From the NCBI GenBank assembly GCA_020634235.1, contig JACKCB010000004.1:62001-126000 (forward strand): a stretch of 64,000 bases of DNA, read 5' to 3'. Below, in pieces: positions 44,401-55,500 of this stretch. Made by a program: the position numbers and the translations under genes. The stretch is from Ardenticatenaceae bacterium. GTDB lineage: Bacteria > Chloroflexota > Anaerolineae > Promineifilales > Promineifilaceae. Every line of letters begins with the position of its first letter. The stretch's first letter is position 1. Under the pieces are notes generated by a model. It ran no database searches, was not told where the DNA came from, and saw only the letters and a program-made list of their open reading frames with translations.

Positions 44401-45271
44401 CACCGGTCCCGGCCGGGACCGGCATTGTGCCCACGTCGTCCAACACGTTGTCAATCTTCTGCGTATACACCGGCGCGCGGTGTGTGGCCTCTGGCGTGGC
44501 CGCTCTGACCGTGGCTTCGGCTCCGGCCCCGGCTGGGGCCCCGGCCGGGGCATGGTACGTCAACAAGACGGTCGATGGCGACCCCGGTTGGCCAATTTGT
44601 AACTGTTCGCCATCCCGCAGCAGGTGCGCCCCAGACAGCGGCTGCCCGCCAATGATCACCGGATTGCTGGCCTGGGGCAGCGGCTGCAATTCATATCCGG
44701 CCCCCACCTTCACCAACCGCGCATGGTAGCGTGACACAATAGGCGCACGCACAACAATATCATTGTCATCTGCCCGGCCCAACGCCAGCACCGGTCCGGT
44801 CAGCGGATAGGTTTGGGCCGGCTGTCCGGCCACAGTCACCGACAGGCGCGGCGGTTCGGCCGGGGGTGGCCCTGGCTGCCGTACCTCCTGCATCATCGTC
44901 GCCGACATCTCCATTTGCGTGGCGGCGGCCCCCAGGCCCGCCTGCGGGCTAACCGCCGTGGCTGCCATGGGTACGCTAAACGTAAACGACACAGATTGAC
45001 CCAGGTCGATGCGATCGCCCGGATTTAGCGCCACCCGGCCGGATATCCGCTGGCCATTCAGGAAAGTGCCATTGCTGCTGGCCAGGTCCTCTACAAAATA
45101 GCGCTGACCGTCAAAACCAATGCGCGTATGGCGGCGAGAAATGGAGCCCAACGGTATTGCAATATCCACGGTGGGATCCCGGCCGATGATGGTTTCCGGT
45201 CCGGGCAAATCGTAAGACTCTCCTACGTTTGTCCCAGCAAGAACAACCAATTTGCCATATTGAGTCTGCAT
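41456..45271 (-). CDS. Four-FHA-domain ABCG-type ABC transporter
   Basis: 1271 residues, AGGAG before the ATG. Four FHA phosphothreonine-binding domains occupy about 8-100, 140-235, 325-415 and 435-525. The first and fourth keep the full GRD/SSNGTF(L/V)NG pattern; the middle two replace it with ASNPV. The ABC ATPase follows, with Walker A GQSGGGKTTLVD (about 560), signature LSGGQQKRVSIG and Walker B LFFLDEPTSGLD. An ABC-2 membrane domain spans about 850-1090 with a Cys-containing outer loop. A charged, Glu/Gln-rich coiled-coil insertion (about 1130-1215) precedes the last helix. Half-transporters of this ABCG/White type usually dimerise to export lipids or other hydrophobic compounds. The FHA array implies control by Ser/Thr kinases; a PknB-type kinase lies at 61-63 kb. 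Substrate unknown. Confidence 0.92.
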   Translation of the reverse strand: MQTQYGKLVVLAGTNVGESYDLPGPETIIGRDPTVDIAIPLGSISRRHTRIGFDGQRYFVEDLASSNGTFLNGQRISGRVALNPGDRIDLGQSVSFTFSVPMAATAVSPQAGLGAAATQMEMSATMMQEVRQPGPPPAEPPRLSVTVAGQPAQTYPLTGPVLALGRADDNDIVVRAPIVSRYHARLVKVGAGYELQPLPQASNPVIIGGQPLSGAHLLRDGEQLQIGQPGSPSTVLLTYHAPAGAPAGAGAEATVRAATPEATHRAPVYTQKIDNVLDDVGTMPVPAGTGVGAGMSAPAGGGMHTMMESDFLQSAAALGPPQLDVVIAGATPQTYTLGKARMTIGRAQDNDIVIPSPIVSRHHAYLERVGTSYQLVPLAEASNPVMFAGRPLTSAHRLQHKDLLRIGGQDPGSMVTLNYRSPTEAREVEAAPAIDFSQKNLLTFGRDANNDIVLTAPTVSGFHAQIERVGQRYRVRDLRSSNGTFVNGERIEGEVWLKPNDNVRMGSFRFVMGQDQLAQYDDSGGLRVETIGVNKWVRKDLNILQNISLVFQPREFIVVVGQSGGGKTTLVDAIAGYRPATHGQVRVNNIDVYRSFDAIRNDIGYVPQKDIIHTELTIFQALDYAAQLRMPPDTTKAERHQRVQEVMEDLDLAHRKDTQISRLSGGQQKRVSIGVELLTSPGLFFLDEPTSGLDPGTETALMQLMRRLADQGRTIVLITHATKNVMLADKVVFLARGGHLAWFGPPDEALAYFDQYRTDRERRAREMEFDEIYAILENESLGKAADWGERFKEHPAYQQYVAEPLAHRDLAAQPENVVAAPQPKRKRQVSSLRQLKILSARNLRILTRDRFSLLLMLAAAPIVSMLDVILSLALGRNLFDVREGSIQNVMITLFLLSVYGVMVGGLAQMREIVKEQDIYKRERLVNLRLFPYILSKVWVAALLALYQSFVYVFVHYLVFNMPGSWLEFGLIYITLTLATMSGMMLGLFASAVAPNSNSAPLIVVLLVLPQIVLAGALVPLPGFVTGVTSTRWAYQGFMAITGAGSDVAADACWTLSEEEQKALTTEQKVTNCRCLGPNVLRECNFPGVAASYSSVVDQPPPSPPDMEEPQRPPNPPPEPARPEFPPQPVRPADEADTIAQAEYFDALEKWQAEVEEIQSAFDEELESWRAEVAIIQAQADAYPDQLNAYIEAQRNYQEQLALYEASRAAAILPAEETIRTIYPGFSWTFTNKEDPAAYWGVIGRAWAALGLVNLILFVAIVILQKRKDVTK

Positions 45272-45365
45272 GAATCACTCCTGTGAAGCGTACTGCTAAC
45301 GGTTCGTTGACAGCTTTGGTCACAGCGCCGGGCTGCGATCAACTGACCTTGCTGGCCGGCCGCCA
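45272..45365. other. Short gap upstream of the FHA-ABC transporter
   Basis: 94 bp between the minus-strand lipoprotein stop and the FHA-ABC transporter ATG. It holds the transporter ribosome-binding site (CAGGAGTG on the minus strand). No promoter consensus is clear, so cotranscription with the lipoprotein is possible. Confidence 0.3.
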
Positions 45366-45734
45366 TCAAGGGGATGGCAGGGTAGGAATTCCAATGGGTA
45401 AAGTTGGAATGGCCGGCAGCGTGGGGATCAACGTTGCCAGATCGGGCGGAATGGTGGGTAGGGTTTGGGTCGCCGGTGGGGGATCCCCGGCCGGGGGGGT
45501 ATTCGTAGTGGTGGGTGTGGGCGTGGCGGTACTCGTGGCCGTGGCCGTGGCCGTTTCCGTGGCCGTTGGCACTGGCGTTTCCGTCGGCGCAGCGGCCTCC
45601 GTTGGGGGCAGGTCAGTCGCGGCCGGCAGGGGGGTGTTTTCCACCGGGGCGGTGGGCACGGGGGTGGGGTCGCCTGTGCCGCAGGCCAGGGACACCAATA
45701 GTAACAACGAGAGCAGCAACCAAAGATATTTCAT
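45366..45734 (-). CDS. Small low-complexity lipoprotein
   Basis: 122 residues. Signal peptide with SLAC ending at Cys18. The remainder is almost entirely Pro, Thr and Ala (TATATSTATPTPTTT and similar), ending in Leu/Pro-rich LPAIPTLPIGIPTLPSP. There is no folded domain. Such stalks are common in lipoproteins of this window, so it could be a truncated version that lost its outer domain, or a wall-spanning spacer. It lies upstream of the FHA-ABC transporter on the same strand. Confidence 0.55.
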   Translation of the reverse strand: MKYLWLLLSLLLLVSLACGTGDPTPVPTAPVENTPLPAATDLPPTEAAAPTETPVPTATETATATATSTATPTPTTTNTPPAGDPPPATQTLPTIPPDLATLIPTLPAIPTLPIGIPTLPSP

Positions 45735-46310
45735 GAGCTAATTTCCCTCCAGCGCGAGTGTTTCGCCAGCCATGTATTCGCGGGCAGTGCATCTGCAGGC
45801 AAAACCTCAGGTTCCGGCAAAACTGCATCACCCTGGGCGTCAGAAGAAGTTTGCCGGAACGCTAGGGCCGATCCGACGTATTCAAAGCCACCAACATCCA
45901 CTCTGGCCACGACAAGAAGCATATCACCAGTTTATTCGTTGCGTACCTAATTGGTAGTAAATTCGCAAACTAAACGTTAACGGTAAGTGAAATTCCGGTC
46001 GATGTCAAATGAATTTTCGTCAGGCCAGCCAAGAAACAGGCCCCTGTCCGTTCAATTGACTGTCGGTGCGGCCACACCACTCCACCACCAGTTGGAAACG
46101 ACCGGCCAGAACTGGCACAAAACAGGAAACGAGAAACAACAATATTATGAAACTTAAGCAAAGAAACGGCAAGTTGGCCCCCGGCCGGGTCGACCGGGGC
46201 ACACATCTTATCTCGCATTTTCAAACCGACAGGTGATTTATTAGGTTTTTTCGTTTAATATAGCGATGGTCAGTTCTCGTGAACCCAAATCATAAGGAAC
46301 AATGGTTACC

Positions 46311-46350
46311 ATTCATAGGCATTCATAGGCATTCATAGGCATTCGCAGGC
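46311..46350. repeat. Tandem 10-mer repeat, four copies
   Basis: ATTCATAGGC occurs three times in direct succession (46311-46340), followed by the variant ATTCGCAGGC (46341-46350). The 10-bp period places each copy on the same helix face, which suits cooperative protein binding, but replication slippage is an equally simple origin. It lies 188 bp upstream of the PKS-NRPS start codon. Confidence 0.85.
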
Positions 46351-46425
46351 AAACACCGCTTTCACACATCCGCCAACAAGAGGTCGCACCCATTGCACCA
46401 GATACAGACAGGCTGACACATTGCC

Positions 46426-46453
46426 AACCGGTCTGCAGGCCCGCAGACCGGTT
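46426..46453. promoter_or_regulatory. Inverted repeat upstream of the PKS-NRPS gene
   Basis: AACCGGTCTGC and GCAGACCGGTT form a perfect 11-bp inverted repeat around AGGCCC, 85 bp before the PKS-NRPS ATG. No T-run follows. The position and symmetry suit a dimeric regulator operator; an RNA leader hairpin is the alternative. Confidence 0.6.
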
Positions 46454-46537
46454 CGTTGCACCCCAGAACCATAAGCCCGGCTAGTAACCCCTCCAGCACG
46501 GCACGACCGTAAGCAATCGTGCCCTCACGCAAAGAAA

Positions 46538-49500
46538 ATGACAAACTCAACCCAAACTCACGCCTACAACTTCGGGAGCCTACCCCAAACCCTGGTCGAC
46601 CTGCTGCGCCAGCGCGCCCAAACCTATCCCCGCAAACTCGCCTACAGCTTCCTATCCGATGGCGAAAGCGAAGAGGCCCGCTTCACCTACGCCCAGCTAG
46701 ACCAGGCCGCCCAGACCATTGCCAGCCGCCTCCAGCAATACAACGCCACCGGCCAGCGCGCCGTTCTGCTCTACCCCCCCGGCGTCGATTTCATTGCCGC
46801 CTTCTTTGGCTGCCTGTACGCCGGCGTCACCGCCGTGCCTGTCTACGCCCCCCGCCTCAACCGGCCGGACCCCCGCATCCAGGGCATTGTCGCCGATTCC
46901 AGGGCCCGCTTCGCCCTCACCACCGGCAAAATTCTAGAAAACATCACCCAGCGTTTTGAACAAACGCCCGAACTGGCCGCCCTGCACTGGCTCAACACCG
47001 AAGAGCCCCCGGCCGGGACCCCCACCTGGCACCCCCCCCACATCACCGCCAACACCCTCGCCTTCCTGCAATACACCTCCGGCTCCACCGGCGACCCCAA
47101 AGGCGTCATGGTCAGCCACGGCAACCTCATCGCCAACCTGGCCATGATCAGCCACGGCTTCCAAATCGCGCCTGACAGCATCGGCGTCTTCTGGCTGCCC
47201 AGCTACCACGACATGGGCCTCATCGGCGGCCTGCTCACCCCCATGTACGTCGCCGGCCCCAGCTTCTTCATGCCCCCCGCCGCCTTCCTGCAGCGCCCCA
47301 TCCGCTGGCTTCAGGCCATCACCGACCACCGCGGCACCATCAGCGGCGCGCCCAACTTCGCCTACCAGTTTTGCCTAGACAAGATCACCCCCGAAGAGTG
47401 CGCCAACCTCGACCTCAGCAGTTGGCACACCGCCTTCTGCGGGGCCGAACCCGTGCGCCCGGAAACATTAGCCCAGTTCGCCGCCAAATTCGCCCCCTAC
47501 GGCTTCAGCCCCGACGCCTTCTACCCCACCTACGGCCTGGCCGAAGCCACCCTCATCGTCGCCGGCGGCGAAGGCCCAGCCCGGCCGGTCAGCTTCAGCC
47601 TCCACCGCCCCAGCCTCACCCAAAACCAGATTGTGCCCGCCCCCCCCACCGCCGCCGACAGCCAGACCCTCATCAGTTGCGGCCAGGCCCTCCTCAACGA
47701 AACCCTGTCCATCGTCCATCCCGACACCCGCACCCTCTGCCCCCCGGACGAAGTCGGCGAAATCTGGGTCAGCGGCCCCAACGTCGCCCAGGGCTACTGG
47801 TCCCGGCCGGGTGAAACCACCGCCACCTTCCAGGCCCACCTCGACGACACCGGCCACGGCCCCTACCTGCGCACCGGCGACCTCGGCTTCATCCACGACA
47901 ACCAGCTCTACATCACCGGCCGGGTCAAAGACCTCATCATCATTCGCGGCCGCAACCACTACCCCCAAGACATCGAACACACCATCGAAAACTGCCACCC
48001 CGCCCTCGCCCCCGGCATGGGCGCCGCCTTCTCCTGCGACATAGACGGCGAAGAGCGCCTCATCATCACCTACGAACTCGCCCGCAGCCAGCGCAAAGCC
48101 AACATCAACGAAGTCGCCAGCGCCATCCGCCAGGCCATTGCCGCCAAACACCAGTTGCAAACCCACGCCGTCCTCCTGCTCAAACCCATGAGCATCCCCA
48201 AAACCTCCAGCGGCAAAATCAAGCGCTACGCCTGCCAACAAGGCTTCCTCGACGGCTCCCTAGACGTCATCGGCCAATGGCAGCAAACCCAATCCCCCAG
48301 CCACCAGGCCCGCACCACCCACCACGAAGCACACAGCGCCCCCCAGATCACCCACTGGCTCCGCCACCGCCTGGCCACCGAACTCCAAATCAGCCCCGAC
48401 AGCATCGACAACCACCAACCCTTCAACTACTACGGCCTCGATTCTGCCCAGGCCGTTAGCCTCTCCGGCGAACTAGAGCGCTGGCTGGGGCGCAGCCTGG
48501 AACCCACCCTGGTCTGGGACTACCCCACCATCGCCCAACTGGCCGCCCACCTGGCCAACGACCAGCCGGCCGCGCCCGACAGCCAGCCACACCCCCACCA
48601 CCAACCCCCGGCCGGGAACCAACAACCCCCCATCGCCATCATCGGCCTCGGCTGCCGCTTCCCCGGTGCCGACTCCCCCGACACCTTCTGGCAGCTCCTC
48701 CAAAGCGGCCGCGACGCCATCCGCCAGGTCCCCCCCGACCGGTGGGATGCCAACACCTTCTACAGCCCCGAACGCGCCACCCCCGGCAAAACCAACACCC
48801 GCTCCGGCGGCTTCCTGGACAACATCGACCAGTTCGACCCCCACTTCTTCGGCATCTCCCCCCGCGAAGCCAGCCGCATCGACCCCCAACAACGCCTCCT
48901 GCTAGAAGTCGCCTGGGAAGCCCTGGAACATGCCGGGCAAGCCCCCGGCCGGGTCGCCCACAGCAGCACCGGCGTCTTCATCGGCATCAGCAGCTACGAC
49001 TACGCCCGCGGCCAATTCCACAACCCCGCCGACATCGACGCCTACGCCGGCACCGGCAACGCCCACAGCATCGCCGCCAACCGCATCTCCTACCTCCTCG
49101 ACCTGCACGGCCCCAGCCTGGCCATCGACACCGCCTGCTCCTCCTCCCTCGTCGCCATCCACCAGGCCATCCACAGCCTGCAGCGCGGCGAATCCGACCT
49201 CGCCCTGGCCGGCGGCGTCAACCTCATCCTCGTCCCCGACCTCACCATCTTCTTCTCCCAGGCCCGCGCCCTGGCCGACGACGGCCGCTGCAAAGCCTTC
49301 GACGCCCGCGCCGACGGCTACGTCCGCAGCGAAGGCTGCGGCCTCGTCCTCCTCAAACGGCTCGACGACGCCCGCCGCGACGGCGACAACATCCTGGCCG
49401 TCCTCTACGGCTCAGCCATCAACCAGGACGGCCGCACCAACGGCCTCACCGCACCCAACGGCCAATCCCAACAAGCCGTCATTCGCCAGGCCCTGGCCAA

Positions 49501-52500
49501 CGCCGGCCTGCCCCCGGCCGGGATCAGCTACATCGAAGCCCACGGCACCGGCACCCCCCTCGGCGACCCCATCGAACTCCACGCCCTGCGCGCCGTCTAC
49601 GACGAAAACCGCCCGGCCGGGCAGCCCTACCACGTCGGCTCCGTCAAAACCAACATCGGCCACCTCGAAGCCGCCGCCGGCATCGCCAGCCTCATCAAAG
49701 TCATCCTCGCCCTCCAACACCAAACCATCCCCCCCCACCTCCACTTCCAAAGCCTCAACCCCTACATCAACCTCGACGGCTCCCAACTGACCATCCCCAC
49801 CCAGCCCCAACCCTGGCCCGCCACCACCCCCCGCCTGGCCGGCATCAGCTCCTTCGGCTTCGGCGGCACCAACGCCCACCTCATCCTCGGCGACCCACCA
49901 GAACAGCCAGCCAACCACAGCCAGCCGGCCACCAACAACGAGCGGCAACCCACCGTCAGCTTGCTAACCTTGTCCGCCCCCAGTCCAGAATCGCTGCGCG
50001 AAACATCGCGGCGCTACGCCACCTTCCTGGCCAACGCCGATCCGGCCGACTTACCCCACATCGCCTACACCAGCCACACCGGCCGGGACCATCACCCCCA
50101 CCGCCTGGCCATCCCCGCCACCAACCCCAACCAACTGCACGACAAACTCACCCACTTTGCCAGCCGCCCCACCCCAACCCAGCCACCCCCGGCCGGGGGC
50201 CACAAAATCGCCTTCCTCTACACCGGGTCCGGGGTCCAATACCCCGCCATGGGGCAGCAGCTATACCAAACCAGCCCCGTCTTCCGCGCCGCCATCGACC
50301 AGTGCGCCGACCTGCTGCGCCCCCACCTCGACCTCCCCCTGCACGACATCCTCTACCCCAGCCAGGCCAACACCCACCTGGTCCACCAGATCGCCTACGC
50401 CCAACCCGCCCTCTTCGCCGTCGAATACGCCCTCACCCAACTATGGGCCACCTGGGGCATCACCCCCGACCTGGTCATCGGCCACAGCACCGGCGAATAC
50501 ATCGCCGCCACCATCGCCGGCGTCCTCAGCCTGGCCGACGGGCTGGCCCTCGTCGCCACCCGCGCCCGGCTCCTGCAAACCCTGCCAACCACCGGCAGCA
50601 TGGCCAACCTCTACACCAACCCCGGCCGGGTCCAAACCGCCCTCGCCCCCTACCACAACCGCCTGGCCATCGCCGCCATCAACGGCCCCGAAAACGTCGT
50701 CATCTCCGGCGAAAGCACCGCCGTCAACGCCGTGCTGGCCCAACTGGCCGCCGAAGGCATCGCCGGCCAGACCCTGGCCATCTCCCAGGCCGCCCACTCC
50801 CCCCTCGTCGAACCCATGCTAGACAGCTTCAGCGCCGCCGCCAGCCAGGTATCCTTCCACCCACCGCGCATCCCCCTGGTCAGCAACCTCACCGGCCGGG
50901 TCATTCCCCCCCACGAAACCCTCGGCCTGGCCCACTGGCAACAGCATCTGCGCCAACCCGTACAGTTCGCCGCCGGCATAAACGCCCTGGCCAGCGCCGG
51001 GGCCACCATCTTCCTGGAAATCGGCCCCCAACCAACCCTCCTGGCCCTGGGCCGCCGCAGCCTCAGCGCCCAACAGCAGGCCCACACCCACTGGCTGCCC
51101 TCCCTGCGCCAGAAGCGCGACGACTGGCAAGTCATCCTGGACAGCCTGGGCCAGCTATACCAAGCCGGCCTCACCATCGATTGGGACAACTTCCACGGCC
51201 CCTACCCCCGGCGCAAACTCCCCCTGCCCACCACCCCCTTCCAGCGGGAACGCTGCTGGTTCACCCCCACCGCCACCCCCCCGCAGACCGCCGCCCCCCG
51301 GCCGGGCACCACCCCCCACCGCCTGCCCACCGCCCTACCCATCTACCAATGGACCCCGCCCGACCCGGCCGGGGACCCCGCCAACACCGCCCAACAACTC
51401 CTACACGCCGCCGCCACCGACCTCTTCGGCCCCGGCGCGCACCAGGTACAGGTCTGGACCACCCCGGCCGGGACAACCTACACCACCTACCAGGCCGCCC
51501 TCACCCTGCAATCCCCCACCACCGCCACCGCCCAACTCTTCGGCCAGGCCACCCCAGACACCGGCTGGACCCTGCTGGGCGGCGGCCAGCTACTGGCCGG
51601 CCAACCCCCAGCCACACCAGCCTTAGCCCTGGACCAGGCACCAGCAGCCGAAGAAGCCCCAGCGCCAACGCCAGAGGTCGGGTTAGCCGCGCAGCTGCGG
51701 GCCGCCGAACCGGCCGCCGCCCAGGCCCTGGCCGAGGCCTACCTCCACAGCAGCACCGCCGCCGTCATGGGGCTGTCCCCAGAGCGGCTGCCCCTAGACC
51801 GCCCCCTGGACAGCCTGGGGCTGGATTCGCTCATGGCCATCGAGCTAAAAAGCCGCCTGGAACGAGAGGCCGGCGTCTCCCTACCCATGGTCAAATTCCT
51901 GGAAGGGCCAACCGTGGCCCAACTGGCCGCGCAGCTTGTGGCTTACCTGGCCACCCCGGCCGGAACCGCCGACCCCGCCACCCTACCCCCCTTGCAGCCC
52001 GTCCCCCCCGCCGATGGCCCCCATCCCCTCTCCTACAACCAGCAAGCCCTCTGGTTCCTGCACGAACTCCTCCCGGCCGGGCTGTCCTTCAACGTCGCCG
52101 GCGCAGTCCACCTGCACGGCCAGCTCAACGCCGCTGCCCTGCGCGCCGCCTTTGCCACCCTCTACCAGCGCCATGCCAGCCTGCGCCTCACCTTCCGCAT
52201 GGAAGCCGCCCGGCCAGTGCAGCAAATCTCCCCCCACACCCCCCTACCCTTCTACCAACAAGACGCCACCCACTGGGACGAAGACACCGTCCACAGCTAC
52301 CTGCAGCAGCAAGCCTACAAACCCTTCGACCTGGCCCGCGGCCCCATCCTCCGCCTGGAGCTGCTTACCCGGCCGGGTGGCAGCCACATCCTCCTCCTGG
52401 CCATGGACCACATCATCGTCGACCTCTGGTCCATCTCCCTCATGATCCAGGAACTACACCAGCTCTACCTGGCCGAACAGGCCGGCCAACCCGCCACCCT

Positions 52501-55500
52501 GCCGGCCCTCCACTACCACTACACCGACTTCGTCCACTGGGAAACCGCGCTCGTCAACAGCCCGGCCGGGACCCGCATGCGCGACTACTGGCTAGACCAA
52601 CTCGCCGGCGAACTACCCGCCCTCAACCTGCCCACCGACCACCCCCGCGCCGCCACCCAAACCTACAGCGGCGACACCGTCAGCCTGCGCCTTAGCGCCA
52701 GCCTGGCCCACCGCCTCACCACCCTCGGCCAGGCCCACGGCGCCACCCTCTACGTCACCCTGCTGGCCGCCTTCCAGGCCCTGCTGCACCGCTACAGCGG
52801 CCAAAACGACCTCATCGTCGGCACCGTCCTCTCCGGCCGGGACCAGCCCGAACTGGCCAACGTCATCGGCTACTGCATCAACCCCCTGGCCATGCGCGCC
52901 GACTTCAGCCAGCAGCCCACCTTCGCCCAATTCCTGGCCCAGGTCCGGCAAAAAGTACTGGGCGCCATCGACCACCAGCACTACCCCCTGCCCCTGCTGG
53001 CCGACCAGCTCCACTTCCACCGCGACCCCAGCCGCCCGCCCATCTTCGAGACCATGTTCATCATGCAAAAGGCCCAAATCCAGGACGGCCAGCCGCTCAG
53101 CGCCTTTGCCCCCGGCATGCCCGATGCCCGCCTGGAACTGGCCGGGCTAACCCTCACCTCCCTGCCCCTGCCCGGCATGCCCGCCCAATTCGACCTGACC
53201 CTGATGGTCGCCGACATGGCCGACGGGCTGGGCGCATCGCTGCACTACAACACCGATCTATTCGACGCCACCACCATGCAGCGCATGTTGGCCCACTTCG
53301 CCACCCTCCTAGAACAAGTCGCCGACAACCCCCACCGGGCCATCAGCGCCATCCCCCTGCTGCCCGAAAACGAACGCCACCAACTCCTGGCCGACTGGAA
53401 CGCCACCCAGGCCACCTACCCGGCCGGGCACTGCCTCCACCAACTCATCAGCGCCCAGGCCCGGCGCACCCCCCAGGCCATTGCCGCTACCGGCCGGGGC
53501 ACCACCCTCACCTATGCCCAACTGGACCAGCAATCCGACCAACTGGCCGCCTACCTGCGCCGCCAGGGCGTCGGACCAGAACACCTGGTAGGCATTGGCG
53601 TAGACCGCACCCCCCACATGCTGGTGGGACTGCTAGGCATCCTCAAAGCCGGCGGGGCCTACGTCCCCCTGGACCCCGCCTTCCCCGCCGAGCGGCTGGC
53701 CCTCATGCTAGACGACGCCCAACCCCGCCTGCTCCTCACCGACCGCGCCAACCATGCCGCCTTCCAACACACCGGCGCACCCCGCCTGCTCTGCCTGGAC
53801 GAAGATTGGCCAGAGATCGCCGCCGCCGGCGACACCCCACCCCCGGCCGGGACCACCCCCAACAACCTGGCCTACGTCATCTACACCTCCGGCTCCACCG
53901 GCCGCCCCAAAGGCGTCATGATCCCCCACCGCGCCGTGGTCAACTTCCTCAACAGCATGGCCACCCGGCCGGGGCTAACCGCCACCGACACCCTGCTGGC
54001 CGTCACCACCCTCTCCTTCGACATCGCCGTGCTAGAGCTGTACCTGCCCCTGCTGGTCGGCGGCACCGTGGTCATCGCCAGCCGCGAGCAGGCCGCCGAT
54101 GGCCAGCAGTTAGCCACCCTGCTGGCCGAATCCCGGGCCACCGTCATGCAAGCCACCCCCGCCACCTGGCAGATGCTGCTGGCCGCCGGCTGGCAGCCGG
54201 CACAGCAAAAGCTGCTGTGCGGCGGCGAAGCGCTGCCCGCCAGCCTGGCCCGGCAGCTCCGGCAAAACGGCGCAGAACTGTGGAACATGTACGGCCCCAC
54301 CGAAACCACCGTCTGGTCCACCACCGACCCCATCAGCAGCGACGAGGCCATCACCATTGGCCGCCCCATCGACAACACCCAGGTCTACATCCTGGACCAC
54401 CACCACCAACCAGTGCCGGTGGGCGTAGTCGGCGACCTCTACCTGGGCGGCGACGGCCTCGCGCGCGGCTACCTGCACCGGCCGGGGCTAACCGCCACCC
54501 GCTTCGTGCCCAACCCCTTTGGCCACGGAACCCTCTACCACACCGGCGACAAAGCCCGCTACCTGCCCGATGGCCGCCTCATCTTCCTGGGGCGCGACGA
54601 CCACCAGGTAAAGGTGCGCGGCTTCCGCATCGAACTGGGCGACATCGAGGCCGCCCTGGCCCAACACCCGGCCCTGGCCGCCACCCCGGCCGGGGCGCGC
54701 GCCGTCGTCACCGCCCACGAAACCCGGCCGGGCCAAAAACAGCTAGTCGCCTACCTCGTCACCCCGCCCGGCACCGAACTCCCCCCGGCCGGGGAGCTGC
54801 GCGACTTCCTGCGCCAACACCTGCCCGACTACATGATGCCCGCCTACTTCATCCCCCTGGACAGCCTGCCCCTGACCCCCAACGGCAAGGTCAACCGCCG
54901 CGCCCTACCCCCGCCCTCCCAGGCCCGGCCGGAGCTGCTGGCCGACTACGCGCCGCCACAAACACCGCAAGAGCAAACCCTGGCCCGGCTGGTGGCCGAA
55001 CTGCTGGGGCTGGAAAAGGTCGGCCGGCACGACAGCTTCTTCGACCTGGGCGGCAACTCACTGCTGGCCACGCGCCTCATCTTCCAGGTCAACGAACAGT
55101 TCGAGGTGCAGTTGCCCCTGCGCCACCTCTTCGCCGAACCCACCGTGGCCGGCCTGAGCAAGGCGCTGGACAGTGTGCGCCCAACGGCCGGCGGTCTCAA
55201 CGGCAACGGCCACGCCAAACCAGGCCTCTTCGGCCACATCACCCTGGAGACATTGCAGGCCGACGCCACCCTGCCGCCAGACATCACCGCCGGCCTCCTG
55301 CTGCCCCGCGCCAACCACACCGACCCGGCCCACGTCTTCCTGACCGGGGCCACCGGCTTTGTGGGCGCCTTCCTGCTGTACGATCTGCTGCAGCACACGC
55401 GGGCCACAGTCCACTGCCTGGTGCGCGCCGATGACATCCCGGCCGGGGAAGAGCGGCTGCGGCAAAACATGCTGGCCTACGGCCTCTGGGACGAAGCCCT

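Larger units (their letters stand above)
45735..46537. other. Long intergenic region before the PKS-NRPS gene
   Basis: About 800 bp with no convincing gene and lower GC than its surroundings. It contains a tandem 10-mer array (46311-46350), a hairpin with 11-bp arms (46426-46453), an AT-rich stretch at about 46236-46262 that could hold a promoter, and one CCCGGCCGGG copy near 46181-46190. It separates divergent transcription units, so it should carry the control region of the biosynthetic cluster. Confidence 0.5.

Noticed and set aside
45735..46537. Small open frames in the gap before the PKS-NRPS gene
   Set aside because: All are short, lack ribosome-binding sites and resemble no protein pattern.
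51262..51720. A hidden ketoreductase between AT and ACP2 of the PKS-NRPS
   Set aside because: The about 150 residues contain no Rossmann GxGxxG motif or catalytic Tyr/Lys; they look like a structural linker or degraded remnant.
48742..52695. A 1317-residue open frame on the plus strand inside the PKS-NRPS gene
   Set aside because: It is an Arg/Pro/His-rich shadow of the real frame, caused by GC-rich, C-ended codons; the other frame holds intact catalytic motifs.
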